Assembly (NCBI GenBank): GCA_013288555.1
Contig: JABDBQ010000002.1
Span: 1 to 51,312, forward strand
Length of the DNA: 51,312 bases
Direction: 5' to 3'
DNA from: Bacteroidota bacterium
GTDB taxonomy: Bacteria > Bacteroidota > Bacteroidia > CAILMK01
Below the pieces are notes generated by a model. That model was not told the DNA's origin. It did no database searches and was given only the letters and a program-made list of their open reading frames with translations. Shown one piece after another: positions 33,484 through 42,463 of the stretch (the stretch's first letter is position 1; each line of letters begins with the position of its first letter). The position numbers and the translations under genes are program-made.

Positions 33484-34254
33484 ATGAACCGGGAAACTCC
33501 TCCTATCATCAAGGTAAAAAATCTTGTCAAACAATACGATAAACTCACTGCCGTAAAAGGGATAAGTTTTGATGTTTATGACGGAGAAATTTTTGGCCTC
33601 CTGGGACCCAATGGTGCGGGTAAAACAACCACGCTGGAAATAATGGAAACCCTGAGGCAAAAAACAAGCGGGGAAATCATTATAGATGGTTTATCTGTAG
33701 ATAAAAACCCGGCTGATATCAAAGCCATTATAGGTGTGCAACTGCAGGCTGCGGGTTATTATCCCAGTCTTTCGCTGGTGCAATTATTAGAGTTATTTTC
33801 AGGACTTTATAATGTAGATATCAATAAAAAAGAAGTATTGGAATCTGTGGGTCTGGTAGATAAAGCAAAAGCAAAATTCAAAGAACTTTCGGGCGGACAA
33901 AAACAAAGATTCAGTATTGCTACCACGCTCATTAATAAACCTAAAGTTGTTTTCCTGGATGAGCCCACTACCGGTCTCGACCCCCAGGCAAGGCGTAATC
34001 TCTGGGACCTGATCAAACAGATACGCGATATGGGTACCACGATCGTTATTACCACACATTACATGGATGAAGCTGAAGTGCTTTGCGACAGGGTTGGTAT
34101 CATTGAGCTTGGAGAAATCATTGCACTGGATTCTCCTTCCAACCTCATCGACAACCTGATCAACCAGGGATTTGAAAGAAAAACCGAAGTAAAACAGGCC
34201 AACCTTGAAGACGTGTTCCTGAACCTGACAGGCCATGAATACCGGGACCAATAA
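33484..34254 (+). CDS. ABC-2 exporter ATP-binding protein
   Basis: The 256-residue ATPase has Walker A GPNGAGKT (41-48), Q-loop VQLQAAGYYP, signature LSGGQ (135-139), Walker B VVFLDEPTTGLDP (155-167) and H-loop VITTHYMDEAE. This is the CcmA/DrrA-type subunit of an ABC-2 exporter that drives outward transport of a drug, lipid or polysaccharide. The cognate permease follows 90 bp later, then a lipoprotein gene, so the three probably form one unit. The substrate cannot be deduced. Confidence 0.94.
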   Translation: MNRETPPIIKVKNLVKQYDKLTAVKGISFDVYDGEIFGLLGPNGAGKTTTLEIMETLRQKTSGEIIIDGLSVDKNPADIKAIIGVQLQAAGYYPSLSLVQLLELFSGLYNVDINKKEVLESVGLVDKAKAKFKELSGGQKQRFSIATTLINKPKVVFLDEPTTGLDPQARRNLWDLIKQIRDMGTTIVITTHYMDEAEVLCDRVGIIELGEIIALDSPSNLIDNLINQGFERKTEVKQANLEDVFLNLTGHEYRDQ

Positions 34255-34344
34255 ACTATTTGAGAATTTGGGAATTTGAGAATAAAGCCTTTTGATGCAG
34301 TAGCTTCTACTAACAACTGACTACTAACAACTAACTACTTAAAA

Positions 34345-35454
34345 ATGAATAATCCTCCAAAAAAATATAACCAGTTCAGGGCTATGATGGCACTTGCCAA
34401 GGCAAGCTTCACTTCAACTATACATAGTCCATCTGCTGTGGTATTTACGCTCGTTTTTCCTTTGATCTTTATCGTTGTATTTGGTTTCATCGGTGGAGGG
34501 GTTTTTAAAATGGATGTAGCCATTGATAGTCATATTGACAAGAATAGTCCTATATACCAGGGATTGGTTGGAAGCCACAGCGTGAACATTATTGAAAATG
34601 AAACAGACCAGGAAGTTGAAAGCCAGCTTGAAAAAGGAAAACTGGATGCCTGGCTTAACATTCAGAATACACAGCCTCAAGGGAAACCACATTATGTCGT
34701 CTCACTCAAAACCAGTAAGGCTTCAGCAGATAAAGCAAAGATGCTCAAGCTGATCCTGGATGATATTGTAAAAAGCATGAATCTTTCAGGCATTCCAAAA
34801 CAAGAGGATGTTGCTGAGATCAGGTCCACCGAAATAAGCGGCCGCAAATACAGCACCATTGATTTTATTTTACCGGGGCAACTTGGTTTTGCATTGCTGA
34901 GTACAGGCGTATTCGGGACGGCATTTGTTTTCTTCGGACTCAGGCAAACACTGGTACTAAAAAGATTTTTCGCTACTCCTGTTAAGCGTACTTATATCGT
35001 TTTGGGTGAAGGATTGAGCCGGATTGTTTTCGCCTTATTAGGCGCATTGTTTATCATTGTGGTTGGGTATTATGCATTTGGCTTTACATTGATTCATGGA
35101 TTTGCGACAGTTATTAATATGCTCATATTATCTGCTCTTGGATTGATCGTATTTATGGGGTTTGGTTTCATTGTATCGGGCATCGCTAATAATGACAACG
35201 CAATCCCTCCCATGGCAAACATCATCACTCTGCCGCAGTTTTTGCTTTCAGGCACCTTCTTTTCGATATCCGCATTCCCGGTATGGCTGCAGCACATCGC
35301 GAGAGTGCTACCTCTTACCTACCTGAATGATGCCTTAAGAAGAATCGCTTTTGAAGGGGCAGGATTCCAGGATATTACAAAAGATCTTCTCATATTGGTC
35401 GCATGGGGAATCGTCATATATATTGCCGCTGCCAAAACATTCAAATGGGAATAA
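34345..35454 (+). CDS. ABC-2 family permease
   Basis: The 369-residue permease has one N-terminal membrane helix (AVVFTLVFPLIFIVVFGFI), a large extracytoplasmic domain (about 55-170) and five or six C-terminal helices (for example FALLGALFIIVVGYYAFGF, LILSALGLIVFMGFGFIVS). The ABC-2 signature lies near FLLSGTFFSISAFPVWLQ and LPLTYLNDALRRIAFEG. The layout matches the YhfK/DrrB-like exporter permease group. It is the partner of the ATPase at 33484. A 90-bp spacer between them contains the degenerate word array GACTACTAACAACTAACTACT. A lipoprotein gene starts 4 bp after its stop. Confidence 0.92.
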   Translation: MNNPPKKYNQFRAMMALAKASFTSTIHSPSAVVFTLVFPLIFIVVFGFIGGGVFKMDVAIDSHIDKNSPIYQGLVGSHSVNIIENETDQEVESQLEKGKLDAWLNIQNTQPQGKPHYVVSLKTSKASADKAKMLKLILDDIVKSMNLSGIPKQEDVAEIRSTEISGRKYSTIDFILPGQLGFALLSTGVFGTAFVFFGLRQTLVLKRFFATPVKRTYIVLGEGLSRIVFALLGALFIIVVGYYAFGFTLIHGFATVINMLILSALGLIVFMGFGFIVSGIANNDNAIPPMANIITLPQFLLSGTFFSISAFPVWLQHIARVLPLTYLNDALRRIAFEGAGFQDITKDLLILVAWGIVIYIAAAKTFKWE

Positions 35455-35458
35455 TAAT

Positions 35459-36412
35459 ATGATCATCAAACCATACTTCGGGGCATTTTTAACACTTCTT
35501 TCTTTGAGCCTCATCCTGTCCGGTTGCAAGCACAAAGACGCATCAGGTTTTGATTTCTACAAGTATCATAAAAAGCATCCGGAATCACCCGTTGTCAAGT
35601 CTCTCAAAACATATAATACAAATTCAGACAGCGCACACCCCAATGCTAAAGAGATACTAACCTCTTCGGTTGAATTTAATTCCAAAGGATTAAAAATCAA
35701 GGAAACACATTATACCGAAGACAGTGGAAAAATTGATTATAGTACAATAACAAAATACGATGATAATGGCAATGCCATCGAAACCCATAGCGTGTATCCG
35801 GCTTCAAATTACGAAACTACTGAGAAGAATACTTATGATAAAGATACGCACCTACTTGCGACCGATTGGAGCCGCACCGATGGCACTTCAGGAAGGCATG
35901 AATATAAATATGATTCTCACGGAAAAATGATTAAATGGGACTGGTTTGAGAAAGGCAAATTTGTGATTTCCCGATTGTATTATTACAATTACGACAAGGA
36001 AGACCGGCCGATTGAATGTGTCTGCAAAGAGACAAAAAACAATAAGGACACCACTTCAGACTGCCATGAGACTTATGCTTATGATAGTGTCACCGGTTTG
36101 CAATCAGGCAAAATAGTAATGATTGAAAACGATGTACCTCTTGAAATTATAGAAGACCAATATGATTCAACGGGGAACAAAATAATTGAAATCCATTATG
36201 AAAGAGATTCCGTTGGCAAATTGAAACCGGATACAAGAACCATCAATATCTTCAATGAATTTGGAGATGTAACACAATCAGTGGTTTATAAGGGAACAAC
36301 ACAGCAAAGTGCTATGGATAATAAATATGACAATTACGGTCACCTGATTGAGTCCGTAACCAGGGATGCGACAGGAACCAAGAAGACGAGGAATGATTAT
36401 CAGTTTTATTGA
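35459..36412 (+). CDS. Lipoprotein with YD-like repeats
   Basis: The 317-residue lipoprotein has a signal peptide ending in the lipobox LSGC (C at about residue 23). The body consists of short beta repeats with YDxxGN/K motifs (YDDNGNAIETHSVYP, YDSHGKMIKWDWF, YDSTGNKIIEIHY, YDNYGHLIESVT), resembling Rhs/YD repeats but without the polymorphic-toxin end. The start at 35459 lies 4 bp after the permease stop; an upstream in-frame ATG inside the permease gene is rejected. It is likely anchored in the outer membrane or periplasm. A link to the exporter is inferred from position only. Confidence 0.82.
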   Translation: MIIKPYFGAFLTLLSLSLILSGCKHKDASGFDFYKYHKKHPESPVVKSLKTYNTNSDSAHPNAKEILTSSVEFNSKGLKIKETHYTEDSGKIDYSTITKYDDNGNAIETHSVYPASNYETTEKNTYDKDTHLLATDWSRTDGTSGRHEYKYDSHGKMIKWDWFEKGKFVISRLYYYNYDKEDRPIECVCKETKNNKDTTSDCHETYAYDSVTGLQSGKIVMIENDVPLEIIEDQYDSTGNKIIEIHYERDSVGKLKPDTRTINIFNEFGDVTQSVVYKGTTQQSAMDNKYDNYGHLIESVTRDATGTKKTRNDYQFY

Positions 36413-36506
36413 TTTTTTTAGAAGTCAGGGACTGGCGCGAGTAGGCCTCAGATTTTTCCTTCGTCGAAATGACAGCTATATTCAATCTTGCATAAGCCCC
36501 TAACCC

Positions 36507-37067
36507 CTAATCCCTATCTCCTAACGCCTGGTTCCCAAAAAAACTCAGAATATTCTGTCCATAAGCTCGGGTATCGAAGCGTTCGGGAAAATGATCAAGT
36601 TTCGTGACAAAATGGTGCTCAACAATGCACCAGCCGTCTTCTTTTAATAATTCTCTGTCGAGAATGGTTTGGATCATTTCATCGTATTGAGACTGACTAA
36701 AAGCATAAGGCGGGTCGCAGAAAATAAGATCAAATTTGTCGCCCGTATTCCTGATGTAATGGAAAACATCGGCCCGGATCACTTCAAGCTGATCAAATTC
36801 CAGCTTTTTAGCTTCTGATTTCAAAAACCCTGCGCAACCGGGATGTTTGTCAATGGACGTCACTGATTTAGCACCTCTCGAGGCAAATTCCAGGCTCACG
36901 CTTCCGCCCCCGCTGAACAGGTCCAGTACATCACAGTCCTCCAGGTCGAAACGATTAACAATAATATTGAACAAACTCTCTTTGCTCAGGTCTGTTGTAG
37001 GCCGGATGGGCAGGTTCCGTGGCGGCCTGATGATATGACCCTTTTTGGTGCCGCTTATGATTCGCAT
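36507..37067 (-). CDS. rsmD: 16S rRNA (guanine(966)-N2)-methyltransferase
   Basis: The 186-residue SAM-dependent methyltransferase has an N-terminal RIISGTKKGHIIRPP, the SAM-binding loop LDLFSGGGSVSLEFASRGA (49-66) and the catalytic DPPY (118-121). These are the RsmD family hallmarks. It methylates N2 of G966 in 16S rRNA within the 30S subunit. Its start overlaps the upstream DUF3822 gene by 13 bp, so the two are co-translated; this pairing recurs in Bacteroidota. Confidence 0.95.
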   Translation of the reverse strand: MRIISGTKKGHIIRPPRNLPIRPTTDLSKESLFNIIVNRFDLEDCDVLDLFSGGGSVSLEFASRGAKSVTSIDKHPGCAGFLKSEAKKLEFDQLEVIRADVFHYIRNTGDKFDLIFCDPPYAFSQSQYDEMIQTILDRELLKEDGWCIVEHHFVTKLDHFPERFDTRAYGQNILSFFGNQALGDRD

Positions 37068-37912
37068 ATAGGTGTGCAGAAGGCATTAAAGAACATGTGT
37101 ATGGGAACATCAAGTATCGGCATGCTGTAGTTGTAAAAACCGGGACGTTCCTCGGGTTTAATATTTTTGATATACTTTGAAAGAAATGTAAAAGTTTCAT
37201 CGGTCTTTTTGATAAAACCCGAATAAAAATAGCTGTCCTTATTTGCATTTACATGCAGCTGTTCGCTCACAAACATCACAAAATAAAGAACTTCCTCGGC
37301 ATTGGCCGTATCAAAAGTATTGTAAAACTGAAGTGCTCCATCCCTGAAAACAGCAACGCTGATAAAACCGTCATTTATATTAAGATGCAGATGCGTTTCG
37401 TCGTTGTTTTTGTAATTCAGGTAGAGTCCGTCAAGCCAGGCGGAATCAAGTGGAATAAATATTAGATTTGCGCCTATCACATTGTTTTTCAACTGCTCCC
37501 AAGCTTTTGGATACAGGAAAGCCATCTGGGCATCGATCAGTTTTACAGGATAATCCGAAGCCAGATCACCAGCCTCAGCCTTATGCTGTTTTTCTAAAAA
37601 ATGATCCCTGTTTTCCCTGTCAAACAGTGCCAATGGGATAAGCATGGTTTTGGGTAAAGAGATAAAAATCCGCTGCTTATGAATTCCCGAATAATTGTCT
37701 GCCAAACGTGCAGCGATGAGGGTAAATTTTTCATTGTCCGGGTGTATTTCAGCACAGTACAACGAAACAAAACGTTTTTTTGAAGGATCGAAAACCGTCA
37801 TCACAACATGACCTGCAGAAACTACAATATTGCAGACAGCCTTATCGTCAGGCTTCCATGACGCATCAGCCACATCGTATAAAACTTTAATGCCGGTTTC
37901 TGCTGTTAACAT
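37055..37912 (-). CDS. DUF3822 family protein
   Basis: The 285-residue protein matches the Bacteroidota family DUF3822, a putative actin-like fold, commonly found beside rsmD. It has no signal peptide. Landmarks are VFDPSKKRFVSLYCAEI, HLHLNINDGFISVAVFRDG and FDTANAEEVLYFVMFVSEQL, with strand-like segments consistent with an ASKHA-type fold. The function is unknown. It overlaps rsmD by 13 bp, suggesting a role in ribosome maturation or simply co-regulation. Confidence 0.85.
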   Translation of the reverse strand: MLTAETGIKVLYDVADASWKPDDKAVCNIVVSAGHVVMTVFDPSKKRFVSLYCAEIHPDNEKFTLIAARLADNYSGIHKQRIFISLPKTMLIPLALFDRENRDHFLEKQHKAEAGDLASDYPVKLIDAQMAFLYPKAWEQLKNNVIGANLIFIPLDSAWLDGLYLNYKNNDETHLHLNINDGFISVAVFRDGALQFYNTFDTANAEEVLYFVMFVSEQLHVNANKDSYFYSGFIKKTDETFTFLSKYIKNIKPEERPGFYNYSMPILDVPIHMFFNAFCTPICES

Positions 37913-37956
37913 AACATGCGAAGGTAATCAGATAAGCAGGATCACTGCTCACTGAA

Positions 37957-39384
37957 TCAGGAAAATTTGATCTTATTAAGTGCGGCCCAGCACATTTTCA
38001 ACATGATGCGACCGTTTTTGATGCGGTTGGTCATCTTGGTTTCACCATAGGTACGCTCCATATAATGTACCGGCATATCCACGATTTTCAGGTGTCGTTT
38101 TGCAGCGCCAAAAATAAGCTCATAATCGCACCACCTGTCGTTCACGCCCCATGACCCCCTGAGTGTTTTAATCCGCTCATAGTCTTTACGCCACATCACC
38201 TTTGTACCACAAAGGGTGTCTTTTATTTTGGTTTCCAGGATATATGTAAACGCGGTACTGAAAAACTTATTACCAATAACGTTAAACATCCGCATGGCTT
38301 CTTTATGCATCGGGTAAACAAGACGGGACCCATTAATAAATTCTCCTTTGCGTGTGGCAATAGCCTCATAAAAATAAGGCAGTTCTTCAGGTATTACGGT
38401 CAGGTCAGCATCGAGGATCATGAGGATATCGCAGGTCGCATTATCAAAGCAAGTCCATACGTTCATGGCTTTGCTGATGCCGGGAGAGTTGACCAGTTTG
38501 ATGTCCTTTTCGGGATATTTAGCGATCATTTCCCGCACGATATCGGGTGTGCCGTCAGTTGATTTGTCATCACCGAAAATAATCTCTGTATGGCTCCCCA
38601 GATTGGGAATTCTTTTCACGGCATCTTCTATATTCCCGGCTTCGTTTTTACACGGAATTACAATCGATACCGAATAATCCTTACGATCATAAAACAAAGG
38701 CCTCGCAATCGTTATCCTCTGCATGGTGAAAAACCTGAAAATGGGCAGCTTGGAAAAATAGCGGTTCAGTACATAGCTGAGCCCGGGAATATTGTATGGA
38801 ATAAGAATAGCGGAACGATTGATTAATGGATCAAAATTGCTGAGCTGCAAGAGATTGTTTACATCAGAAGAACTGATCCAATTATGCAGTGCCTGGGGAT
38901 ATTTGAGATTAAGTTTTTCTGCCAGCCTTACCAGTGGATGCCAGAGAAAATGGTAATTCACTACAATGATCCTGGTACCGGGGTGACAGCATTTGTATAT
39001 CCCGTCAAACACAGCTTTCACATCTACAAGATCTTCTACCGAACTGACGAGAATGTAATCGAATGTTTCATCGAGCTGGATATCTTCAGGGCTTTGGTGA
39101 ACGAATTTGAGATGAGGGTATCTTTTTCTGCCTTCTTCTATCTGCAACAGGCTGTCTTCGATACATACCCCATACCCGGGCTTCAGTTTGTCAAGAGTGT
39201 ATCCGATACCAGAGCGGATGTGCAGCACCCGTGAACCAGGCTCTATAACAAATGACAGCTGATTTACCATCTGCCTGTAATAGTATGAATTGGAATTGAT
39301 CCATTTCACTCTTCGCGCACTGATATTGTCATTGCTGGCAATGGTCTTATCGCGCATTTCCTGCAGGTATGGATATTTGATCAT
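37957..39384 (-). CDS. Methyltransferase-glycosyltransferase (GT2) fusion
   Basis: The 475-residue two-domain protein has an N-terminal class I SAM-methyltransferase-like domain (about 40-195; motif I VLHIRSGIG at 53-61, with an acidic VCIED strand end). A C-terminal GT2 domain follows (from about 239): SVSIVIPCKNEAGNIEDAV, FGDDKSTDGTPDIV, and the metal-binding DAD at 325-327 in MILDADLTV. GT2 enzymes of this type use UDP- or dolichol-linked sugars to build glycolipids. Motif I of the methyltransferase half is imperfect (RSGIG), so it may be inactive. The ATG at 39384 is preferred because a -7 box covers the upstream TTG. Confidence 0.85.
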   Translation of the reverse strand: MIKYPYLQEMRDKTIASNDNISARRVKWINSNSYYYRQMVNQLSFVIEPGSRVLHIRSGIGYTLDKLKPGYGVCIEDSLLQIEEGRKRYPHLKFVHQSPEDIQLDETFDYILVSSVEDLVDVKAVFDGIYKCCHPGTRIIVVNYHFLWHPLVRLAEKLNLKYPQALHNWISSSDVNNLLQLSNFDPLINRSAILIPYNIPGLSYVLNRYFSKLPIFRFFTMQRITIARPLFYDRKDYSVSIVIPCKNEAGNIEDAVKRIPNLGSHTEIIFGDDKSTDGTPDIVREMIAKYPEKDIKLVNSPGISKAMNVWTCFDNATCDILMILDADLTVIPEELPYFYEAIATRKGEFINGSRLVYPMHKEAMRMFNVIGNKFFSTAFTYILETKIKDTLCGTKVMWRKDYERIKTLRGSWGVNDRWCDYELIFGAAKRHLKIVDMPVHYMERTYGETKMTNRIKNGRIMLKMCWAALNKIKFS

Positions 39385-39414
39385 AGGAATTTTCGGTTCA
39401 TTATCAAAAGCTGG

Positions 39415-39422
39415 CAAAGATA
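39415..39422 (-). promoter_or_regulatory. -7 box for the methyltransferase-GT2 gene
   Basis: TATCTTTG on the minus strand, an exact TAnnTTTG, 30 bases before the ATG at 39384. It overlaps a possible TTG start at 39417, ruling that start out if the box is used. No clear -33 element is seen. Confidence 0.5.
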
Positions 39423-39553
39423 AGGATTTTCAGGAATCAGGAATCAGGGCAAGGGGTCAGAAATAATAACTCGCAGCACCCTAACCCCTTACTCCAGACT
39501 CCTGATCCCCTATTTCTTTACATTCCCTTTACAATTAGGTAACATACAGACTG

Positions 39554-39561
39554 TAGCTTTG
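39554..39561 (+). promoter_or_regulatory. -7 box for the LpxH-like gene
   Basis: TAGCTTTG, an exact TAnnTTTG, 16 bases before the TTG start at 39578. A TTTA about 21 bases upstream may serve as -33. Together with 39415-39422 it forms a divergent promoter region. Confidence 0.5.
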
Positions 39562-39577
39562 AAAAACTTTCCGCATT

Positions 39578-40396
39578 TTGAATATACGCTTTAAGACAGT
39601 TGTAGTATCAGACCTGCACCTGGGTATCAAGAGTTCCAAAGCCAAAGAAGTCGTCAGGTTTCTTAAAAATCATCCGGCAGAAAAAATCATTCTTAACGGG
39701 GATATTATTGACGGCTGGCAGCTGAAAAAATCAGGCTCCTGGAAGAAAAAACACACACGCTTTTTTAAGTTGCTTTTAAAAATGCTTTCCAAAGAGAAGA
39801 CATCCGTTATCTATCTCCGTGGCAATCATGATGATTTCCTGGATGAAATATTGCCTCTTGAGATCGGGAATTTCTCCATCAGGCGCGATTATATCCACGA
39901 ATCTTTCGGCAAAAAATATTATGTTGTTCACGGCGATATTTTTGATTCCATTACAACGAATTTAAAATGGCTTGCAAAGTTGGGGGATGTGGGTTATACT
40001 TTTTTACTGTGGATCAACCGGTTTTATAATAATTACCGGATCAAAAAAGGGTTGCCGTATTATTCACTGTCCCAGCAGGTAAAACTGAAAGTAAAAAAAG
40101 CGGTTTCTTTTATTTCAGATTTTGAAACCGAACTGGCCGAAGTAGCAAAAGTTAAAAAATGCCAGGGCGTCATCACGGGTCACATCCATCATCCTGCAAA
40201 TAAAATGATCAATGGTATTCATTATCTCAATTCGGGCGATTGGGTGGAATCACTTACTGCCCTCGTTGAAACCTTTGATGGCGAATGGAAGATTGTATAT
40301 TTCGAGGAATGGCTCAAAGAGCGCGAAGCCGCAAACAATCCGGCAATGACACCTGTTAACATCGGGGAAAAGGCGAAATTGCAACCATTCGCATGA
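39578..40396 (+). CDS. UDP-2,3-diacylglucosamine diphosphatase-like phosphoesterase
   Basis: The 272-residue metallophosphoesterase has the LpxH-type metal motifs: SDLHLG (11-16), GDIIDGW (41-47), GNHD (82-85), VVHGD (116-120) and GHIHHP (201-206). LpxH removes UMP from UDP-2,3-diacylglucosamine in lipid A synthesis at the inner membrane; Bacteroidota carry variants of this group, so the exact substrate is not certain. The start is TTG, since no in-frame ATG occurs between it and the stop at 39554-39556. The next gene, a glycosyltransferase, overlaps it by 4 bp. Confidence 0.88.
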   Translation: MNIRFKTVVVSDLHLGIKSSKAKEVVRFLKNHPAEKIILNGDIIDGWQLKKSGSWKKKHTRFFKLLLKMLSKEKTSVIYLRGNHDDFLDEILPLEIGNFSIRRDYIHESFGKKYYVVHGDIFDSITTNLKWLAKLGDVGYTFLLWINRFYNNYRIKKGLPYYSLSQQVKLKVKKAVSFISDFETELAEVAKVKKCQGVITGHIHHPANKMINGIHYLNSGDWVESLTALVETFDGEWKIVYFEEWLKEREAANNPAMTPVNIGEKAKLQPFA

Positions 40397-41484
40397 AGAA
40401 AAAGGGAAAAAAAGTCATTTTTACGGTTCAGGGTGAAGGCAGAGGGCATTTGACTCAGGCCATTACACTTCAAAATATCCTCATAGAGGCTGGATATGAA
40501 ATCGGCGCCGTATTAGTAGGTACCAGCAGTGCAAGGAAGCTTCCCAGCTTTTTTTATGAACAGATTAAAGCGCCCGTCATCAATTTTTCGAGTCCGAATT
40601 TTGTCATCGATTCTAAAATGAAATCGATAAGGATATTTCCTTCTATTATTTTCAACCTCAAATTAATGCCATTGTATTTCAGGAATATGCGTATGGTGAG
40701 CCGCAAACTGAAAGAATTGAAACCTGATATGGTTATTAATTTTTATGATCCGTTGATCGGGATGTTTTATATGTTTTATAATCCCAAAATTCCTTTAATC
40801 TGTATTGCGCATCAGTACAGCTTTATCCATCCTGATTTTCAATTTCCTGAAGGTTTTTTCTGGGAAAAACTTTCCCTTAAAATTTTCACGCGGCTCACTG
40901 CCTCCAGGGCAAATCGCAAACTCGCCCTTTCTATGTATCCCATGAGGGATATCAGCAATAAAAATCTTTATGTAATACCACCGTTGCTCAGGCAGTCGGT
41001 ATATGATACACCTGTCACTGACGGTAATTATATCCTGATTTATATTTTAAATGCAGGTTATATGGACGAAATCATCAATTGGCATAAAGATCATCCTGAT
41101 ACTGCATTGCATTGTTTTACAGATAAAAAAGATATTGATGGCGAATGGAAATATAACGACAATCTCTCCTTTCACCAGATCAATGACAAAAAATTTATTG
41201 AACTGATGGCGACCTGTCGTGCTTTTGCCACGACAGCAGGATTTGAATCGATCTGTGAAGCCATGTATTTTGGGAAACCTGTGTTCATGGTTCCGGTGGC
41301 AAGCCATTTTGAGCAATACAGCAATGCCCGTGATGGAGCAAAAGCCGGGGCAGGTATATATGACAGCACGTTCAACCTCGATAAACTTTTAGCCTATCTG
41401 CCTGAGCATAAAACAAATCCAAAGGTTTTCAGAACATGGGTTTCGGATTCGAAAAAAAGTCTGCTTAAACACCTGGAAGAGTAA
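40393..41484 (+). CDS. GT28-like family glycosyltransferase
   Basis: The 363-residue protein has the N-terminal VIFTVQGEGRGHLTQAITL motif and a C-terminal sugar-nucleotide-binding region (TTAGFESICEAMYFGKPVFMVP, SHFEQYSNAR) typical of the GT-B glycosyltransferases near GT28/MurG. It has no signal peptide; the basic, hydrophobic patches suggest a membrane-surface enzyme. It is translationally coupled (ATGA overlap) to the LpxH-like gene and followed by a diacylglycerol-kinase-like gene, which points to glycolipid assembly (inference). Donor and acceptor are unknown. Confidence 0.87.
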   Translation: MKKKGKKVIFTVQGEGRGHLTQAITLQNILIEAGYEIGAVLVGTSSARKLPSFFYEQIKAPVINFSSPNFVIDSKMKSIRIFPSIIFNLKLMPLYFRNMRMVSRKLKELKPDMVINFYDPLIGMFYMFYNPKIPLICIAHQYSFIHPDFQFPEGFFWEKLSLKIFTRLTASRANRKLALSMYPMRDISNKNLYVIPPLLRQSVYDTPVTDGNYILIYILNAGYMDEIINWHKDHPDTALHCFTDKKDIDGEWKYNDNLSFHQINDKKFIELMATCRAFATTAGFESICEAMYFGKPVFMVPVASHFEQYSNARDGAKAGAGIYDSTFNLDKLLAYLPEHKTNPKVFRTWVSDSKKSLLKHLEE

Positions 41485-41550
41485 GTAGTGAAAAGTAAGA
41501 AGTGAGAAGTGAAAAACCACGAAAATTTGTAGTTAATAATTTGTAATTAT

Positions 41551-42426
41551 TTGAAAAAAATCCTGTTCGTTATCAACCCTGTTGCGGGGGGGAAGTTTGT
41601 AAACAAAACCAACCTCGTTGAGCAGATCAAAACCAACCTTGCCCAAGGCACAGATTATGAAATAAAGATCTGGGAATCACTCTCTCAGAATGAGGAAATA
41701 GTGGCCATGATACAAAGCGGTAACTATTCGATGGTAGTTGCTGCCGGAGGTGATGGAACCATAAATTTTGTTGCCAAATCAGCTATGAAGATTGGTATCC
41801 CAATTGGGATTATTCCTTTGGGTTCCGGCAATGGTCTGGCCAGGCATTTGGGTATCCCACTCAAAACGATTGAAGCCATCAAAAACATATCTAATGGTAA
41901 AGAAATCAGCATAGACACCGGACTCATAAATGGTAATGTTTTTCTCTGTACTGCGGGGGCCGGTTTTGATGCTTTGATCGGCGATCTTTTTAGCAGGAGT
42001 ACCGGGAGAGGTTTGTTCAATTATGCCAAAATGACCATCCAGCAGCTTGTCAGTTACGCGCCCAATGAATATACGGTAACATTTGATGGCCAGACCATTA
42101 AAAAAAAGGCATTCATCATTGCTTTTGCTAATGTAAACCAATACGGGAACAACACCTATATCGCACCCCAGGCCGACCTCCAGGATGGGTATCTTGATAT
42201 CTGTATTATCAAGCCATTTAATGCATTGCAATTCTGGGGTCTTGGTGTGAGGATTTTTAACAAAACCATTACAAAATCTTCTTTATACGAGTATTATAAA
42301 ACCAAAAAAGTGGAACTGACTTTTGAAGGAAATGACCCGGTTCATTTTGACGGAGAGCCTGTAAAACTGGGAAATAAAATCGATATTGAAGTCAGGCCTG
42401 GAAGTTTGAAAGTGGTGGTACCGTGA
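41551..42426 (+). CDS. Diacylglycerol kinase/YegS-like lipid kinase
   Basis: The 291-residue protein has the DAGK catalytic-domain signature: FVINPVAGGK (6-15), AAGGDGTINFVAK (64-76) and PLGSGNGLARHLGIP (89-103), plus a C-terminal beta domain with DGEPVKLG. It phosphorylates a lipid hydroxyl with ATP, likely diacylglycerol or a related lipid. The start is TTG at 41551; the frame closes upstream at TAG 41530 and has no ATG between. It follows the glycosyltransferase gene by 66 bp containing a degenerate AAGTGAGAAGTGAAAA array, and is probably in the same operon. Confidence 0.93.
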   Translation: MKKILFVINPVAGGKFVNKTNLVEQIKTNLAQGTDYEIKIWESLSQNEEIVAMIQSGNYSMVVAAGGDGTINFVAKSAMKIGIPIGIIPLGSGNGLARHLGIPLKTIEAIKNISNGKEISIDTGLINGNVFLCTAGAGFDALIGDLFSRSTGRGLFNYAKMTIQQLVSYAPNEYTVTFDGQTIKKKAFIIAFANVNQYGNNTYIAPQADLQDGYLDICIIKPFNALQFWGLGVRIFNKTITKSSLYEYYKTKKVELTFEGNDPVHFDGEPVKLGNKIDIEVRPGSLKVVVP

Positions 42427-42463
42427 GGGTTATTTTAATTATTAGACTGGACAATCAAAGCAT

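Noticed and set aside
36496-36530. Telomere-like CCCTAA repeat
   Set aside because: The units are irregular and the genome context is bacterial and internal; it belongs with the degenerate intergenic word arrays.
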